Assembly (NCBI GenBank): GCA_030616775.1
Contig: JAUWWQ010000044.1
Span: 1-36,387, forward strand
DNA: 36,387 nucleotides
Origin: Planctomycetota bacterium
Lineage (GTDB): Bacteria; Planctomycetota; Phycisphaerae; UBA1845
Direction: 5' to 3'
The position numbers and the translations under genes were made by a program. Shown piece after piece: positions 8,103-17,128 of this stretch (positions are counted from its first letter, which is position 1; every line of letters starts with the position of its first letter). The notes beneath the pieces were generated by a model that searched no databases, was not told the origin of the DNA, and saw only the letters and a program-made list of their open reading frames with translations.

Positions 8103-9596
8103 GTGGACATCCTGTTGATCAACCCGCCGTGGGTGACCAAGGACGGCAACATCTGGCACGGGGTGCAGAGTACGTCGCCACCGCTGGGTCTACTGTACGT
8201 GGCGGCCTATGCCGAGGTCTGTGGGCGGACCGTGCACGTGATGGATGTCAACGCAGAGGTCCTCCACACTGAGGATATTGAGCAGTTTGTTCGTGATCAC
8301 CACCCCCGATGGGTGGGGATCACTTCGGTGACGGCGCAGATCGGCAACACCCACAGTGTGGCTGGTATTATCAAACGCGTTTCACCCGAGTCCAAGGTCG
8401 TAGTCGGAGGGGTGCACGCGACCGCCTTACCGCACGAAGTGCTTGGCGACCCCAACATCGACTATGTCATTCGCGGCGAGGGTGAAAAACCGTTTTACGC
8501 TCTGGTCGACGGGCAACCGCTCGAATCGATTGGCGGGCTGTCGTACCGGAATGGGAATCCGCTCCAGCCAATGGTACACAACCCGCCGGCGGAGCCGGTC
8601 GCGGATCTCGATTCGCTGCCCACCCCGGCCTATCACCTGATCAAATTCCATCTCTACAAGCCGGCGGCCGGTGCGTATCGACGCCTGCCCGCGGTCAACA
8701 TGACCATGACACGCGGCTGTCCCGGCAAGTGTACCTTCTGCAACTCGGCGGAGACACCCCTTCGCAGCCGCTCGGCTGAGCACATCGTCGATGAGATTGT
8801 CAGGCTCAAGGCCCGGTATGGGATTCGCGAGGTGAGCTTCTACGACGATACCTTCACGATCTTCAAGCGGAACGTAGCCGGATTGTGCGAGCTGATCGTT
8901 AAACGCAACCTCGATCTGACATGGTCCTGTTTTGCCCGGACCGACTGTGTCAGTCCGTGGCTGCTTAAGAAAATGAAACGGGCCGGGTGCCATCAGATCC
9001 TTTTTGGGATCGAATCAGCCGACCCCCAGATCCTGCAGACCATCCACAAGCCCATCAACATCGAGCAGACTCGTAAGGTCGTTCGCATGGTGCAGGACGC
9101 CGGCATTGAGGTCCGGGCGGCCTTTATGTTCGGCAGCCCCGGCGAAACGGTCCAGAGCCTGCGGCGGACTATCGATTTCGCGAAAGAGCTCGATCCGGAT
9201 ATCGCCGTGTTCAACATCACCACGCCGTATCCGGGAACGAAGATGTTTGAGTGGGCCAGGAGGAACGGCTACCTGCGCACGCTTGACTGGAGCCAGTATG
9301 ACCTGGCCAACTCGGTGATGGAACTCCCCACCGTGTCCACTGAGGAACTCAACCGTCTTTATAGGGTGGCGTACCGGGAGTTTTATTTCAGACCGCGCTA
9401 TCTGTGGCGCCGGCTTCTGCGCATGCGCGGGTTTGAAGACATCAGAACGAATCTACGGGCCTTGCGATCGATCCTGTTCGTCCGCGACACGGCGCCGCGG
9501 CCCGCGCGTCGCAAACGACCCGCAGACCGGTCCTTAGGTGGGTTCGCACCCAAGACCGCTTCATCCGCTATGGAAGTCTGCGCTCCGACAACTTAG
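8103..9596 (+). CDS. B12-binding domain radical SAM protein
   Basis: The protein has an N-terminal cobalamin-binding-like Rossmann domain (residues about 1-150, starting DILLINPPWVTKDGNIWHG, with SPPLGLLYVAAYAE and VVGGVHATALP). The radical SAM barrel holds the cluster motif CPGKCTFC (Cys206, Cys210, Cys213), followed by EVSFYDDTF, FGIES and RAAFMFGSPGE. Such enzymes use a 4Fe-4S cluster, S-adenosylmethionine and often cobalamin for methylation or rearrangement at unactivated carbons. I chose the GTG at 8103 because AGGAG precedes it by 8 bases and the conserved domain begins there; a longer frame from 7869 overlaps the glycosyltransferase and adds unrelated sequence. Its position between the glycosyltransferase and the aminotransferase suggests it modifies the cluster's sugar or lipid. 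The substrate is unknown. Confidence 0.88.
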   Translation: MDILLINPPWVTKDGNIWHGVQSTSPPLGLLYVAAYAEVCGRTVHVMDVNAEVLHTEDIEQFVRDHHPRWVGITSVTAQIGNTHSVAGIIKRVSPESKVVVGGVHATALPHEVLGDPNIDYVIRGEGEKPFYALVDGQPLESIGGLSYRNGNPLQPMVHNPPAEPVADLDSLPTPAYHLIKFHLYKPAAGAYRRLPAVNMTMTRGCPGKCTFCNSAETPLRSRSAEHIVDEIVRLKARYGIREVSFYDDTFTIFKRNVAGLCELIVKRNLDLTWSCFARTDCVSPWLLKKMKRAGCHQILFGIESADPQILQTIHKPINIEQTRKVVRMVQDAGIEVRAAFMFGSPGETVQSLRRTIDFAKELDPDIAVFNITTPYPGTKMFEWARRNGYLRTLDWSQYDLANSVMELPTVSTEELNRLYRVAYREFYFRPRYLWRRLLRMRGFEDIRTNLRALRSILFVRDTAPRPARRKRPADRSLGGFAPKTASSAMEVCAPTT

Positions 9597-9618
9597 GGAA
9601 CCAAGGAGACAATAGACC

Positions 9619-10797
9619 GTGCCGATTCCACTCGTCAACCTTCAGCAGCAACACGACGAACTGTACGACGAAGTCCGTAATGCGATCGACCGGGTGATCG
9701 ACCGAAGCGATTTCATCCTCGGATCCGAAGTTGAGGCCTTCGAAGAGGAATTCGCCGCCTACTGCGAAGTCAAGCACTGCATAGGCGTCGGCAGCGGCCT
9801 CGATGCCCTGACACTGGCGATGAGAGGGCTCGGTATCGGCCAAGGCGACGAGGTTATAACCCCGGCCAACACCTTTGTCGCCACCGCGCTGGCCATCAAG
9901 CAGACCGGTGCCACGCCCGTGCTCGTCGATCACGATCCCGCTACGTACAACCTCGACCCGCGGCGCCTATCCGCAGCCATCACTCCGCGCACCAAGGCCA
10001 TTCTCCCGGTGCACCTCTATGGACACCCGGCTGATATGGATCCAATCCAGACAATCGCCAACGAGCATAGTCTCCTGGTGATAGAAGACGCCTGCCAGGC
10101 TCACGGCGCCCGCTACAAAGGGCGTCGCTGTGGAAGCATGGGCCGGGCGGCTGCGTTCAGCTTCTACCCCGGAAAAAACCTCGGCGCCCTGGGCGACGGT
10201 GGGGCGGTGGTTACCGATGACGACAGCCTGGCGGAATGGATCCGGGCGGCACGAAACTACGGATCGACGGTCAAGCACCGCCACGCGATCCGGGGCGTCA
10301 ACAGCCGGTTGGACAACATTCAAGCCGCTGTTCTCCGCGTGAAGCTGCGCTATCTGGACGAATGGAACCAGACGCGACGGTGGTTGGCTTCGGAATACTG
10401 CAAGCTGTTGGGTGGATCGGATGTGATCCTTCCGACGGAACGTGATGACGTGGAGCACGTCTATCATTTGTTTGTGATCCGCCACATCGAGCGGGACGGG
10501 CTGCTGGAGCACCTCCTCCGGCGCGGAGTCATAGCGGCGATCCACTATCCTGTACCGATTCACCGGCAGGTGGCGTTGGGGCGCGCCTGCCTCGTTCCCA
10601 GCCCGGTTACCTACACCGATACCTTCTGTGACCAGCTCTTGTCGCTACCGATGTGTCCATACTTGACCCTGGGCGATGTGGAGAGCGTGGCCCACGAGGT
10701 GGCCAGTGGTCTGACCCGCCTAAGTGCACCCCGCACACACGTAGCCCGCACGCAGGTAGACAGCGTATCCTTCTCAGAATCATCCCTTCCGGGATGA
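9619..10797 (+). CDS. DegT/DnrJ/EryC1/StrS aminotransferase, WlbC/WbpE-like
   Basis: This is a PLP-dependent sugar aminotransferase of 392 residues. The PLP lysine is Lys186 in [17 protein letters not shown]. Asp157 and Gln160 in [10 protein letters not shown] contact the cofactor, and [11 protein letters not shown] and [11 protein letters not shown] form the phosphate-binding region. In the proposed pathway it transfers an amino group from glutamate to the 3-keto sugar made by the Gfo/Idh enzyme. The GTG start at 9619 has AAGGAG 10 bases upstream. It is the last gene of the cluster, 22 bases after the radical SAM gene. The C-terminal 20 residues look non-conserved and the stop lies in an inverted repeat. 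Confidence 0.92.
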   Translation: MPIPLVNLQQQHDELYDEVRNAIDRVIDRSDFILGSEVEAFEEEFAAYCEVKHCIGVGSGLDALTLAMRGLGIGQGDEVITPANTFVATALAIKQTGATPVLVDHDPATYNLDPRRLSAAITPRTKAILPVHLYGHPADMDPIQTIANEHSLLVIEDACQAHGARYKGRRCGSMGRAAAFSFYPGKNLGALGDGGAVVTDDDSLAEWIRAARNYGSTVKHRHAIRGVNSRLDNIQAAVLRVKLRYLDEWNQTRRWLASEYCKLLGGSDVILPTERDDVEHVYHLFVIRHIERDGLLEHLLRRGVIAAIHYPVPIHRQVALGRACLVPSPVTYTDTFCDQLLSLPMCPYLTLGDVESVAHEVASGLTRLSAPRTHVARTQVDSVSFSESSLPG

Positions 10798-10798
10798 T
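10779..10798 (+). repeat. perfect 8-bp hairpin over the aminotransferase stop codon
   Basis: ATCATCCC (10779-10786) and GGGATGAT (10791-10798) form a perfect stem with loop TTCC, enclosing the TGA stop at 10795-10797. No T-run follows, so it is a poor intrinsic terminator. It may protect the transcript 3' end or be a remnant repeat. Confidence 0.5.
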
Positions 10799-11021
10799 AT
10801 GTCCGTCCGCATCGGTGATCCCTTGTCGACGATTGTTCTGCCTTGCCGCCGTCAGCCCTTCAAACACATCTCGTCAAAAACACCGGCCATTGTGTGTGTC
10901 CGGGGTGTAAAAGCTCGCAGACTGGACGACAGACCGGGTGGTGCTAGAATAACAGGTTCGCGCTCCCGGCTGTCTTTGGCAGGCATGGCGCGCATTCGTT
11001 TGATGGAACGGCGGACCCTGT

Positions 11022-14000
11022 ATGGTCGTCTTTCACGCCATTTGGACAGACTTTACCCTACATTTGTGGGGCGAGCATTGTCCGGCTGAGGACCCCGTCC
11101 GCGATCTTGAACTCGCAGAGTCCACCGCGCAGGCTGAAGCCTGCGGCTCGCCATCCCCAGGGTCTCAGCCGCCGCTCTTACCGATAGCGCTGACCGAGGA
11201 AATGTTGCGTCGCAGCGTCGGCGACGTTTACGACAGCTTGCTGGTTTCCGGAGCGGCGAGTTCGGAACTGACGCTGCGACTGCCACATCGTAACGGCCGG
11301 CCTGTTTCTTCGGCCAGGGCGGCAGCTTCGCCTGCTGTTGCGGATCGATCTCAGGACATCTTGCTGGTCCCCTGTCGGGTGCCGACCCTGGCCTTCGCAC
11401 CGGCAGACGCGGTCGATTTGCTGACGGCTTCGCCTGGCTTCGTTCGCGGCGACGTTCACGGCGGCGCCTCGTTGTGCTATTGGTCGCGGGTTGCGGCGCT
11501 GGTGTTGGAGTTGCTGGCCAGACAGCGTTTTGTACCGGCTATACACCATGCGGGCGGCGACCAATACCTAGGCTATTGGCGGGTGGTGGTGGAAGATGAG
11601 TACACCTCGGATCGTTTGGGGGCATTAATTGCGTCTATGCCCCCCGTATGTCGTTCGCTCGTCGTCGCAGGTGAGCCGCTTCAGGCCTCGGCGCTGGTGG
11701 AGAACTTCCTGTGGACGACGGTCGATGCGTTGGTCAGGCGTTGCTTGGAAGGGGATGAGCTTGCCCACGCCCTTTATGATCAGCCCCAAGAGGGACACTT
11801 GCCGCAGATGTGTTGGCTTCGGTCGGTAGTCCAACCCGACGCCAACCTCACCGGGCCGCCCGAGCAGCGCCGGGCCGTTTACGAGACCGTCAGGAACTGG
11901 CTGGCCAGGCTTGAACCAGCCACTCAGGAACGAACCTGCCGGACCTGCTTCCGGCTTCACGCCCCACCCGTAGCCGCGATGCTCCCATCGTCGGAGTCGG
12001 AGCGATCGTGGAGACTGACACTGCACGTACAAGCCGCCCAAGACCCCAAGGTGGTACTCGATGCCGCCCGCCTTGTTAACCGGCACAGCAGCGATCCGGT
12101 GATCCTCAAACGCCCCTTTGACAACGCCCACGAGCAGCTTCGCTCGGATATCGCCCAAGCTGCGCGTCATTTCCCACCGTTGGCTGTCTGTGCAGAACCC
12201 CAAGGCCCTTTGGAGTGCCTCCTGACGCGCCAGGAGGCGTATGCGTTCTTGCGTGATGCAGCCCCGATTCTGGAGTCGGAAGGATACGTGGTGTGGATGC
12301 CAAGCTGGTGGCACGAAGATCGTCCGCGGTTGCGCATGTGGTTGGACATCCGCCCGGTAGACGCGCAGACGCCCGTCGGGGCGTCGGCGATGGGGCTCGA
12401 TACTATCGTTTCGTACGATTGGCGGGTGGCCGTCGGGGATCAGGAGCTGTCGCCTGAAGAGATTTCCCAGATTGCGGACGCCAACGAGCCGCTTGTGAAT
12501 TTGCGAGGTCGATGGACCGATGTTCACCCGTCGGACCTACAAGCGGCCTTGTCTTTCCTGAAAAGGAACCGCGGCGGCAGAATGAGTGTCTTCGAGGCCC
12601 TTCGGCAGTGCTATATCGCCGATGATCTGGAAACCGGGCTGCCCGTTGCGGGATTAAGGGCCCGCGGATGGATCGAAGACTTTCTCAACGCTGCCGATGC
12701 CTCCGGCAGGATCGAGCGTCTGCCGCCGCCGGTCGGTTTCCATGGAGAGTTGCGACCGTATCAGCAGCGTGGCTTGGAGTGGCTCGATTTTCTCACCAGG
12801 CTGGGATTGGGGGCGTGTCTGGCCGACGACATGGGGCTTGGCAAGACGATTCAGCTTATCGCCTTGTGGCTTCATGAGCGCGAATCGGGCTCATTGCCGG
12901 GTCCAACGCTGCTGGTCGTCCCCATGTCCCTGGTGGGCAACTGGCAGCGGGAGATTGAGCGATTCGCACCGTCACTGCGGGTAATGGTGCATCACGGACA
13001 CGAACGGTTGACCGGGCAGGAGTTTGTCAACGAAGTGGCCAGGTACGACGTGGTCATCAGTACCTATGGGCTGATTCATCGCGACCTCGAACATCTTGCG
13101 GCCGTTGACTGGCACAGAATCGCGCTCGATGAAGCGCAAAACATCAAGAATCCCGCAGCGAAACAGGCTGTGGCGATACGGTCGCTTCGGGCGGTCCGCC
13201 GGGTGGCGCTTACGGGCACGCCGGTGGAGAACCGCCTCAGCGAGCTGTGGTCGATCATCGAGTTTCTCAACGCCGGGTACCTGGGTGGTGCGACGGAGTT
13301 TCGACGGCGGTTTGCCGTGCCGATCGAGCGATATCACGACGCCGATCGGGCCCAGCGTCTTCGCCACCTGATTCGGCCGTTCGTTCTTCGCCGCCTCAAG
13401 ACCGATCCGGATATTCAGGTCGATTTGCCCGACAAGATGGAGATGAAGGTCTTCTGTAATCTCACGCGTGAGCAGGCGGGTCTTTACGAAGCCGTCGTGC
13501 GCAACATGCTGGGGCAGATTGACCGGGCGGGCGGCATCCAGCGCCGCGGATTGATCCTGACAGCGCTCGTGAAGCTCAAACAGGTTTGTAACCATCCGGC
13601 GCACTTTCTCTCGGACGGTTCAAGCCTGCCGCAGCGAAGCGGAAAGTGTGAGCGGCTTACGGAAATGCTCGAAGAAGTACTTGCCGAGGGTGACTGTGCC
13701 CTCATATTCACGCAGTTCAGGGTAATGGGAGAGCTGTTGCTGCGGCACCTGCGGGAAGTGCTTGGCCGAGACGTGCTCTTCCTGCACGGGGGTACTACCC
13801 GGAAGAACCGCGACGCGATCGTCGAGCGGTTTCAATGCGGAGACGGTGACGCCCCCATACTGATTCTCTCGCTTAGAGCCGGTGGATATGGGTTGAACCT
13901 TACCGCCGCAAATCACGTGTTTCATTTCGATCGCTGGTGGAATCCGGCGGTGGAGGATCAAGCGACGGACCGGGCCCACCGGATCGGTCAGGATAAGCAC

Positions 14001-14183
14001 GTGCAAGTTCACAAGTTTGTTTGTATAGGGACTCTCGAGGAGAGGATCGATTCACTGCTCGAACAAAAGCGGGGCTTGGCCGACAACATCGTGGGGAGGG
14101 GCGAAGAGTGGCTCACCGGACTGTCCACCGAGAAGCTGCGCGAGGTGTTCGCCCTGTCGCGCGAGGCGGTTGTCGAGGATTGA
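11022..14183 (+). CDS. SNF2-family helicase/ATPase with SNF2-associated N-terminal region
   Basis: This 1053-residue protein belongs to the bacterial SNF2 (HepA/RapA-related) superfamily 2 ATPases, which translocate on double-stranded DNA. The N-terminal 570 residues match the SNF2-associated DUF3670 architecture, opening with VFHAIWTDFTLHLWGE. The ATPase core has motif I DDMGLGKT (about residues 602-609), a DEAQ box (about 702-705), GTPVENRLSELWSI, and in the C-terminal lobe LFLHGGTTRKNRD, LILSLRAGGYGLNLT and DRAHRIGQ (about 980-987). All helicase motifs are intact. The start lacks a strong ribosome binding site, but the conserved N terminus begins there. The partner SWIM zinc-finger gene seen beside many such helicases is absent. 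Likely roles are transcription recycling or DNA transactions; the sequence does not decide. Confidence 0.93.
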   Translation: MVVFHAIWTDFTLHLWGEHCPAEDPVRDLELAESTAQAEACGSPSPGSQPPLLPIALTEEMLRRSVGDVYDSLLVSGAASSELTLRLPHRNGRPVSSARAAASPAVADRSQDILLVPCRVPTLAFAPADAVDLLTASPGFVRGDVHGGASLCYWSRVAALVLELLARQRFVPAIHHAGGDQYLGYWRVVVEDEYTSDRLGALIASMPPVCRSLVVAGEPLQASALVENFLWTTVDALVRRCLEGDELAHALYDQPQEGHLPQMCWLRSVVQPDANLTGPPEQRRAVYETVRNWLARLEPATQERTCRTCFRLHAPPVAAMLPSSESERSWRLTLHVQAAQDPKVVLDAARLVNRHSSDPVILKRPFDNAHEQLRSDIAQAARHFPPLAVCAEPQGPLECLLTRQEAYAFLRDAAPILESEGYVVWMPSWWHEDRPRLRMWLDIRPVDAQTPVGASAMGLDTIVSYDWRVAVGDQELSPEEISQIADANEPLVNLRGRWTDVHPSDLQAALSFLKRNRGGRMSVFEALRQCYIADDLETGLPVAGLRARGWIEDFLNAADASGRIERLPPPVGFHGELRPYQQRGLEWLDFLTRLGLGACLADDMGLGKTIQLIALWLHERESGSLPGPTLLVVPMSLVGNWQREIERFAPSLRVMVHHGHERLTGQEFVNEVARYDVVISTYGLIHRDLEHLAAVDWHRIALDEAQNIKNPAAKQAVAIRSLRAVRRVALTGTPVENRLSELWSIIEFLNAGYLGGATEFRRRFAVPIERYHDADRAQRLRHLIRPFVLRRLKTDPDIQVDLPDKMEMKVFCNLTREQAGLYEAVVRNMLGQIDRAGGIQRRGLILTALVKLKQVCNHPAHFLSDGSSLPQRSGKCERLTEMLEEVLAEGDCALIFTQFRVMGELLLRHLREVLGRDVLFLHGGTTRKNRDAIVERFQCGDGDAPILILSLRAGGYGLNLTAANHVFHFDRWWNPAVEDQATDRAHRIGQDKHVQVHKFVCIGTLEERIDSLLEQKRGLADNIVGRGEEWLTGLSTEKLREVFALSREAVVED
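11128..11145 (+). repeat. REP-like hairpin inside the helicase coding sequence
   Basis: CGCAGGCT-GA-AGCCTGCG forms a perfect 8-base stem within codons of the helicase N terminus (about residues 36-41). The encoded segment (AQAEACGSPSPGSQPP) looks like a non-conserved insert, so a small repeat may have landed in frame here. Confidence 0.4.
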
Positions 14184-14190
14184 TGTAAGA

Positions 14191-14243
14191 ATTGGGGATT
14201 GCGGATTGGGGATTGATGACGGGCAGCCGAGAATCCGTAATCC
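14191..14243 (+). repeat. inverted repeat downstream of the helicase gene
   Basis: GGATTGCGGATT (14196-14207) pairs along 12 bases with AATCCGTAATCC (14232-14243), with one G-U pair in RNA. The left arm lies in a repetitive run containing GGATTGGGGATTG. It begins 13 bases after the helicase stop, so it could end or stabilise that transcript. It also resembles dispersed intergenic repeats. Confidence 0.5.
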
Positions 14244-14267
14244 GGGACTTCCTATGAAGGATAAATG

Positions 14268-14549
14268 ATGTCTTCTACGGATCAGTATGCTGATAAGCTG
14301 CCGCCGTCGCTGAAGATCGTGCCGACGATACACCCGACTTCCCCGCCGGTAGAGGAGCTCATCGACCGGTTCTGGGTTACAGGCCCGGAGTTCGAGACGG
14401 TTCACATCCAGATCGAACCGCCGGAAAGACCATTCGCGTTACTGGAGCAGCTTGGGCCGTCACCTTTCGAGCGGGGTGGATTCCCAGTCATGGGGTTTTT
14501 GGCGACCATGTATGACAAGGTGAGCCGATATGCCATAGAGCGCGGTTGA
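14268..14549 (+). CDS. hypothetical protein downstream of helicase
   Basis: This small protein of 93 residues is not recognised. It is proline-rich in its first half, contains no cysteine and no membrane segment, and ends with a possible helix (LATMYDKVSRYAIERG). Two adjacent ATG codons occur at 14265 and 14268; AAGGA at 14257-14261 is better spaced for the second. It lies 84 bases downstream of the helicase on the same strand, across the inverted repeat, so co-transcription is possible but unproven. Confidence 0.55.
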   Translation: MSSTDQYADKLPPSLKIVPTIHPTSPPVEELIDRFWVTGPEFETVHIQIEPPERPFALLEQLGPSPFERGGFPVMGFLATMYDKVSRYAIERG

Positions 14550-14712
14550 CACTGCGAGAATTACCAGTTACGAGTTACAGACCGTCAATGGCAGAACCGC
14601 GAATGGAGCATCATCGCCAGCCTGGTACCGAAAAGACATGCTTGAGCACGATCTGGAGCACGCGGGCGTTGGATCGTGCGCTGGGTTCTGGACTATGACC
14701 CGCGGCCTCTCG

Positions 14713-14784
14713 GCCGACCTAGCTCAACGGTAGAGCACAGCTTTCGTAAAGCTGAGGTTCTGGGTTCGAATCCCAGGGTCGGCT
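14713..14784 (+). tRNA. tRNA-Thr (CGT)
   Basis: A complete 72-base cloverleaf is present: acceptor GCCGACC/GGTCGGC, D arm GCTC...GAGC, anticodon arm CAGCT TTCGTAA AGCTG with anticodon CGT, five-base variable loop, and T arm CTGGG TTCGAAT CCCAG. CCA is not encoded. Confidence 0.94.
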
Positions 14785-14815
14785 GTCAAACAAGTCACGC
14801 GGAGCAGAGTCTCGA

Positions 14816-14836
14816 AAGCTTGCGCTGGGCAAGCTT
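14816..14836 (+). terminator. possible hairpin after tRNA-Thr
   Basis: AAGCTTGC and GCAAGCTT form a perfect 8-base stem with a 5-base loop, 31 bases after the tRNA end. No T-run follows, so termination is uncertain. Confidence 0.35.
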
Positions 14837-14925
14837 CGGCCCTGCGTTCCCATGCCACTGAGCGTGTGTGGGTGGATCCCGCGCTACATCCTTTTCAACT
14901 ACGTGCCCGGGCGATACACGGAGCG

Positions 14926-14973
14926 TTTCTCGGCACCTGTCAGAGGACCGAGAAGGGATTCTCGGTCCAGCGA
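14926..14973. repeat. dispersed two-hairpin repeat, copy A (truncated)
   Basis: This 48-base segment is identical at 47 positions to the reverse complement of 28429-28476. It keeps one complete hairpin (GGACCGAGAA-GGGA-TTCTCGGTCC, 10-base stem). Only one arm of the second hairpin remains, so copy A is truncated relative to copy B. Confidence 0.8.
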
Positions 14974-15041
14974 GATTCTTGGTCCAGCGACGGTATCAGA
15001 ACGTCGAACCACTTTCCCGCCGGTCGATTCACGACTGCGTA

Positions 15042-15084
15042 TCTCAACGTTTCGACTTTTCGACGTTTTGACTCTTCGACGTTT
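15042..15084. repeat. short degenerate tandem repeat at end of MacB operon
   Basis: The motif TTCGACGTTT and close variants recur three to four times with a period of about 16-17 bases, ending 2 bases before the permease stop codon (leftward gene). It may be a slippage-generated spacer. It is not a classical terminator. Confidence 0.45.
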
Positions 15085-15086
15085 CC

Positions 15087-16355
15087 CTACTCGTGTCTCA
15101 GTGCGTCGATGGGGTGTACGATGGCGGCTTTGAAAGCGGGGACGATGCCGAAGAAAATCCCCACCCCGGCGGAAAAGCCCAGGGCCAGCATGACCGACCA
15201 CAGTGGGACGTTGACCTCAACCATCTTGGGGTGGAGGGACGCGACAAAGCCGATCGCGTAGCCCAGGACGATGCCGATACCACCGCCGACGGTGCTCAAA
15301 ACCACAGCCTCGGTGAGAAACTGCGACAGGATATCCCGCCGCCGCGCTCCGACACTCTTGCGCAGGCCGATCTCGCGCGTCCGCTCCGTAACTGACACGA
15401 GCATGACATTCATGATCCCGATGCCGCCTACCAGCAGCGATATGCTCACGATCCCCGCCAGCACGCTCGTGGCGATAACCCTGACCCTGCCGAATTCCTG
15501 GAGGACCTGATCCTGTTTGAAAACCCCAAAGTCGTTGGGCTGGCCCGGCTTGAGCCCGTGACGCTGCCGCAGAATTCGAACGATCTGCCCCTCGGCTTCC
15601 GGGATCTGCGCTTCGTCGGCCGCTTCAACGTAAAAACCCAGATAGTTGCGGGCATAGGGGTACATCTTCAAACCGGTGGTCCAGGGGATAATAGCCAGGT
15701 CGTCCTGGTTATCCCCCATGAAACTGCCTTTGGTTTCCAGCAATCCGACCACCTTGAAACGCTGCCCGTCTATGTGCACGTAGTCACCGACAACGGATTC
15801 GTCGCATTCCAGCTTGCGCAGCAGTTCGCGCCCCAGCACGCAGACCTGGGCCGCGTTTCCCACGTCAACGGCGCCGAAGAACCGCCCAACGTCAACATAG
15901 AAGTTGCGGATCGGCTGGAAGAACTGACTCGTGGCGATCAACGTGACGCCGGTCTGTTGTTGCCGTCCGTACTCCAGCGTGGCCGGGGCCCAGATTCGCG
16001 GTGTTGTCCGGCGAACCGCCGTTGCGTGGGCATCCACGGCGCGGATGTCCTCGATGGTCATCTCCGCCCGTCTGAGGTACTCGCCACGCGGGCCGCGGAT
16101 CCACTCCGGATACACCACCATCAGGTTGGTCCCCAGCCCGCGGAGGAAATTCGTGAAGTAATCGCCGAAGCCCTGCACGAACGACACAACCGTGATGATT
16201 GACGTGACCGCAATGATGATCCCCAACACGGTCAGCAGCGAGCGGATTTTATTCGCCCAGATCTGGATCAGGGCGGTCGCTACGTTGGTGGCCAGGGCAG
16301 CCGCCCGGTGCGGCAGAAACAGAAGCACGCTGAGAAGAAAACGTAAAACCTTCAT
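15087..16355 (-). CDS. MacB-like ABC transporter permease (FtsX/MacB family)
   Basis: This 422-residue inner-membrane permease has the MacB topology. One membrane helix (about residues 36-65, SLLTVLGIIIAVTSIITVV) is followed by a large periplasmic domain (about 66-300). Three C-terminal helices belong to the FtsX domain (about 305-400, containing SLLVGGIGIMNVMLVSVTERTREIGLRKSVGA, the hallmark of the family). With the ATPase and adaptor upstream it would form a mechanotransmission pump exporting peptides, lipids or drugs across the envelope. The ATG overlaps the ATPase stop by 4 bases. Substrate is unknown. Confidence 0.9.
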   Translation of the reverse strand: MKVLRFLLSVLLFLPHRAAALATNVATALIQIWANKIRSLLTVLGIIIAVTSIITVVSFVQGFGDYFTNFLRGLGTNLMVVYPEWIRGPRGEYLRRAEMTIEDIRAVDAHATAVRRTTPRIWAPATLEYGRQQQTGVTLIATSQFFQPIRNFYVDVGRFFGAVDVGNAAQVCVLGRELLRKLECDESVVGDYVHIDGQRFKVVGLLETKGSFMGDNQDDLAIIPWTTGLKMYPYARNYLGFYVEAADEAQIPEAEGQIVRILRQRHGLKPGQPNDFGVFKQDQVLQEFGRVRVIATSVLAGIVSISLLVGGIGIMNVMLVSVTERTREIGLRKSVGARRRDILSQFLTEAVVLSTVGGGIGIVLGYAIGFVASLHPKMVEVNVPLWSVMLALGFSAGVGIFFGIVPAFKAAIVHPIDALRHE

Positions 16356-17128
16356 GAGGCGGCCAATTCCTGGGCGGGCACTTTGGACGGGTGCGACACC
16401 CGGGCGGCAGGAGAGCGCTTATCATCGGCGGTATCAAGCACGATCTGGCCATCCATGAGTCTGATGATCCGCCGGCAGTGCCGCGCGATATGATCCTCGT
16501 GTGTCACGATGATGATGGTCTGTCCCTCGGCGTGCAGGCCATCCATTATATTCATGATCTCCTCGCCGGTGGTGCTGTCCAGATTGCCCGTCGGCTCGTC
16601 GGCGAGGATGATGTCGGGTTGTTGGGCCAGTGCCCGGGCTATCGCCACCCGCTGTTTCTCTCCGCCAGAAAGCTGGTTCGGGTGATGGTGAGCCCGATCG
16701 ACCAGGGTCACCCGCTTGAGCGCTTCGATCGCCCGCTGCCGCCGGTGCGGCGTTCGACTATAGACCAGCGGCAGCTCCACATTCTTCAAGGCGGTCGTAC
16801 GGGGCAGCAATTCGAACGACTGAAACACAAACCCGATTTGCCTCCCCCGGATCCGTGCCAGCTTGGATTGTGACAGCTTGGAGACGTCCTGTCCCCGCAA
16901 CCGGTACTCGCCCCCGGTGGGAACGTCGAGGCAACCGATGATGTTCATCATCGTACTCTTTCCCGAGCCCGACGGTCCCATGATGGCCACATACTCGTTC
17001 TCGCGGATTGTCAGCGAGGTGCCCCGCAGTGCATGGACCAGCTCCGTGCCGACCCGGTAGACTTTATGCACGTCGATCAGCTCGATGACCGGTGGCGGGT
17101 ATTGTGTTGCGGTGTGTGTGACCATCAA
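16352..17128 (-). CDS. ABC transporter ATP-binding protein (MacB/LolD type)
   Basis: This 258-residue ATPase carries Walker [10 protein letters not shown] (residues 51-59), the Q loop in [10 protein letters not shown], signature LSGGEKQR (153-160), Walker [14 protein letters not shown] (173-185) and the H loop in VTHEDHIA. It is of the MacB/LolD/FtsE subfamily that powers FtsX-type permeases. The last 35 residues, rich in charge and proline, form a non-conserved tail. Its start overlaps the adaptor stop and its stop overlaps the permease start, each by 4 bases, so the three genes are translationally coupled. Confidence 0.95.
   Translation of the reverse strand: MMVTHTATQYPPPVIELIDVHKVYRVGTELVHALRGTSLTIRENEYVAIMGPSGSGKSTMMNIIGCLDVPTGGEYRLRGQDVSKLSQSKLARIRGRQIGFVFQSFELLPRTTALKNVELPLVYSRTPHRRQRAIEALKRVTLVDRAHHHPNQLSGGEKQRVAIARALAQQPDIILADEPTGNLDSTTGEEIMNIMDGLHAEGQTIIIVTHEDHIARHCRRIIRLMDGQIVLDTADDKRSPAARVSHPSKVPAQELAAS

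Noticed and set aside
10779-10798. Hairpin at the aminotransferase stop as an intrinsic terminator
   Set aside because: There is no T-run after the stem and it overlaps the stop codon.
11625-12527. 300-codon antisense frame opposite the helicase
   Set aside because: It is a shadow of the helicase N-terminal region with no recognisable domain or ribosome binding site.
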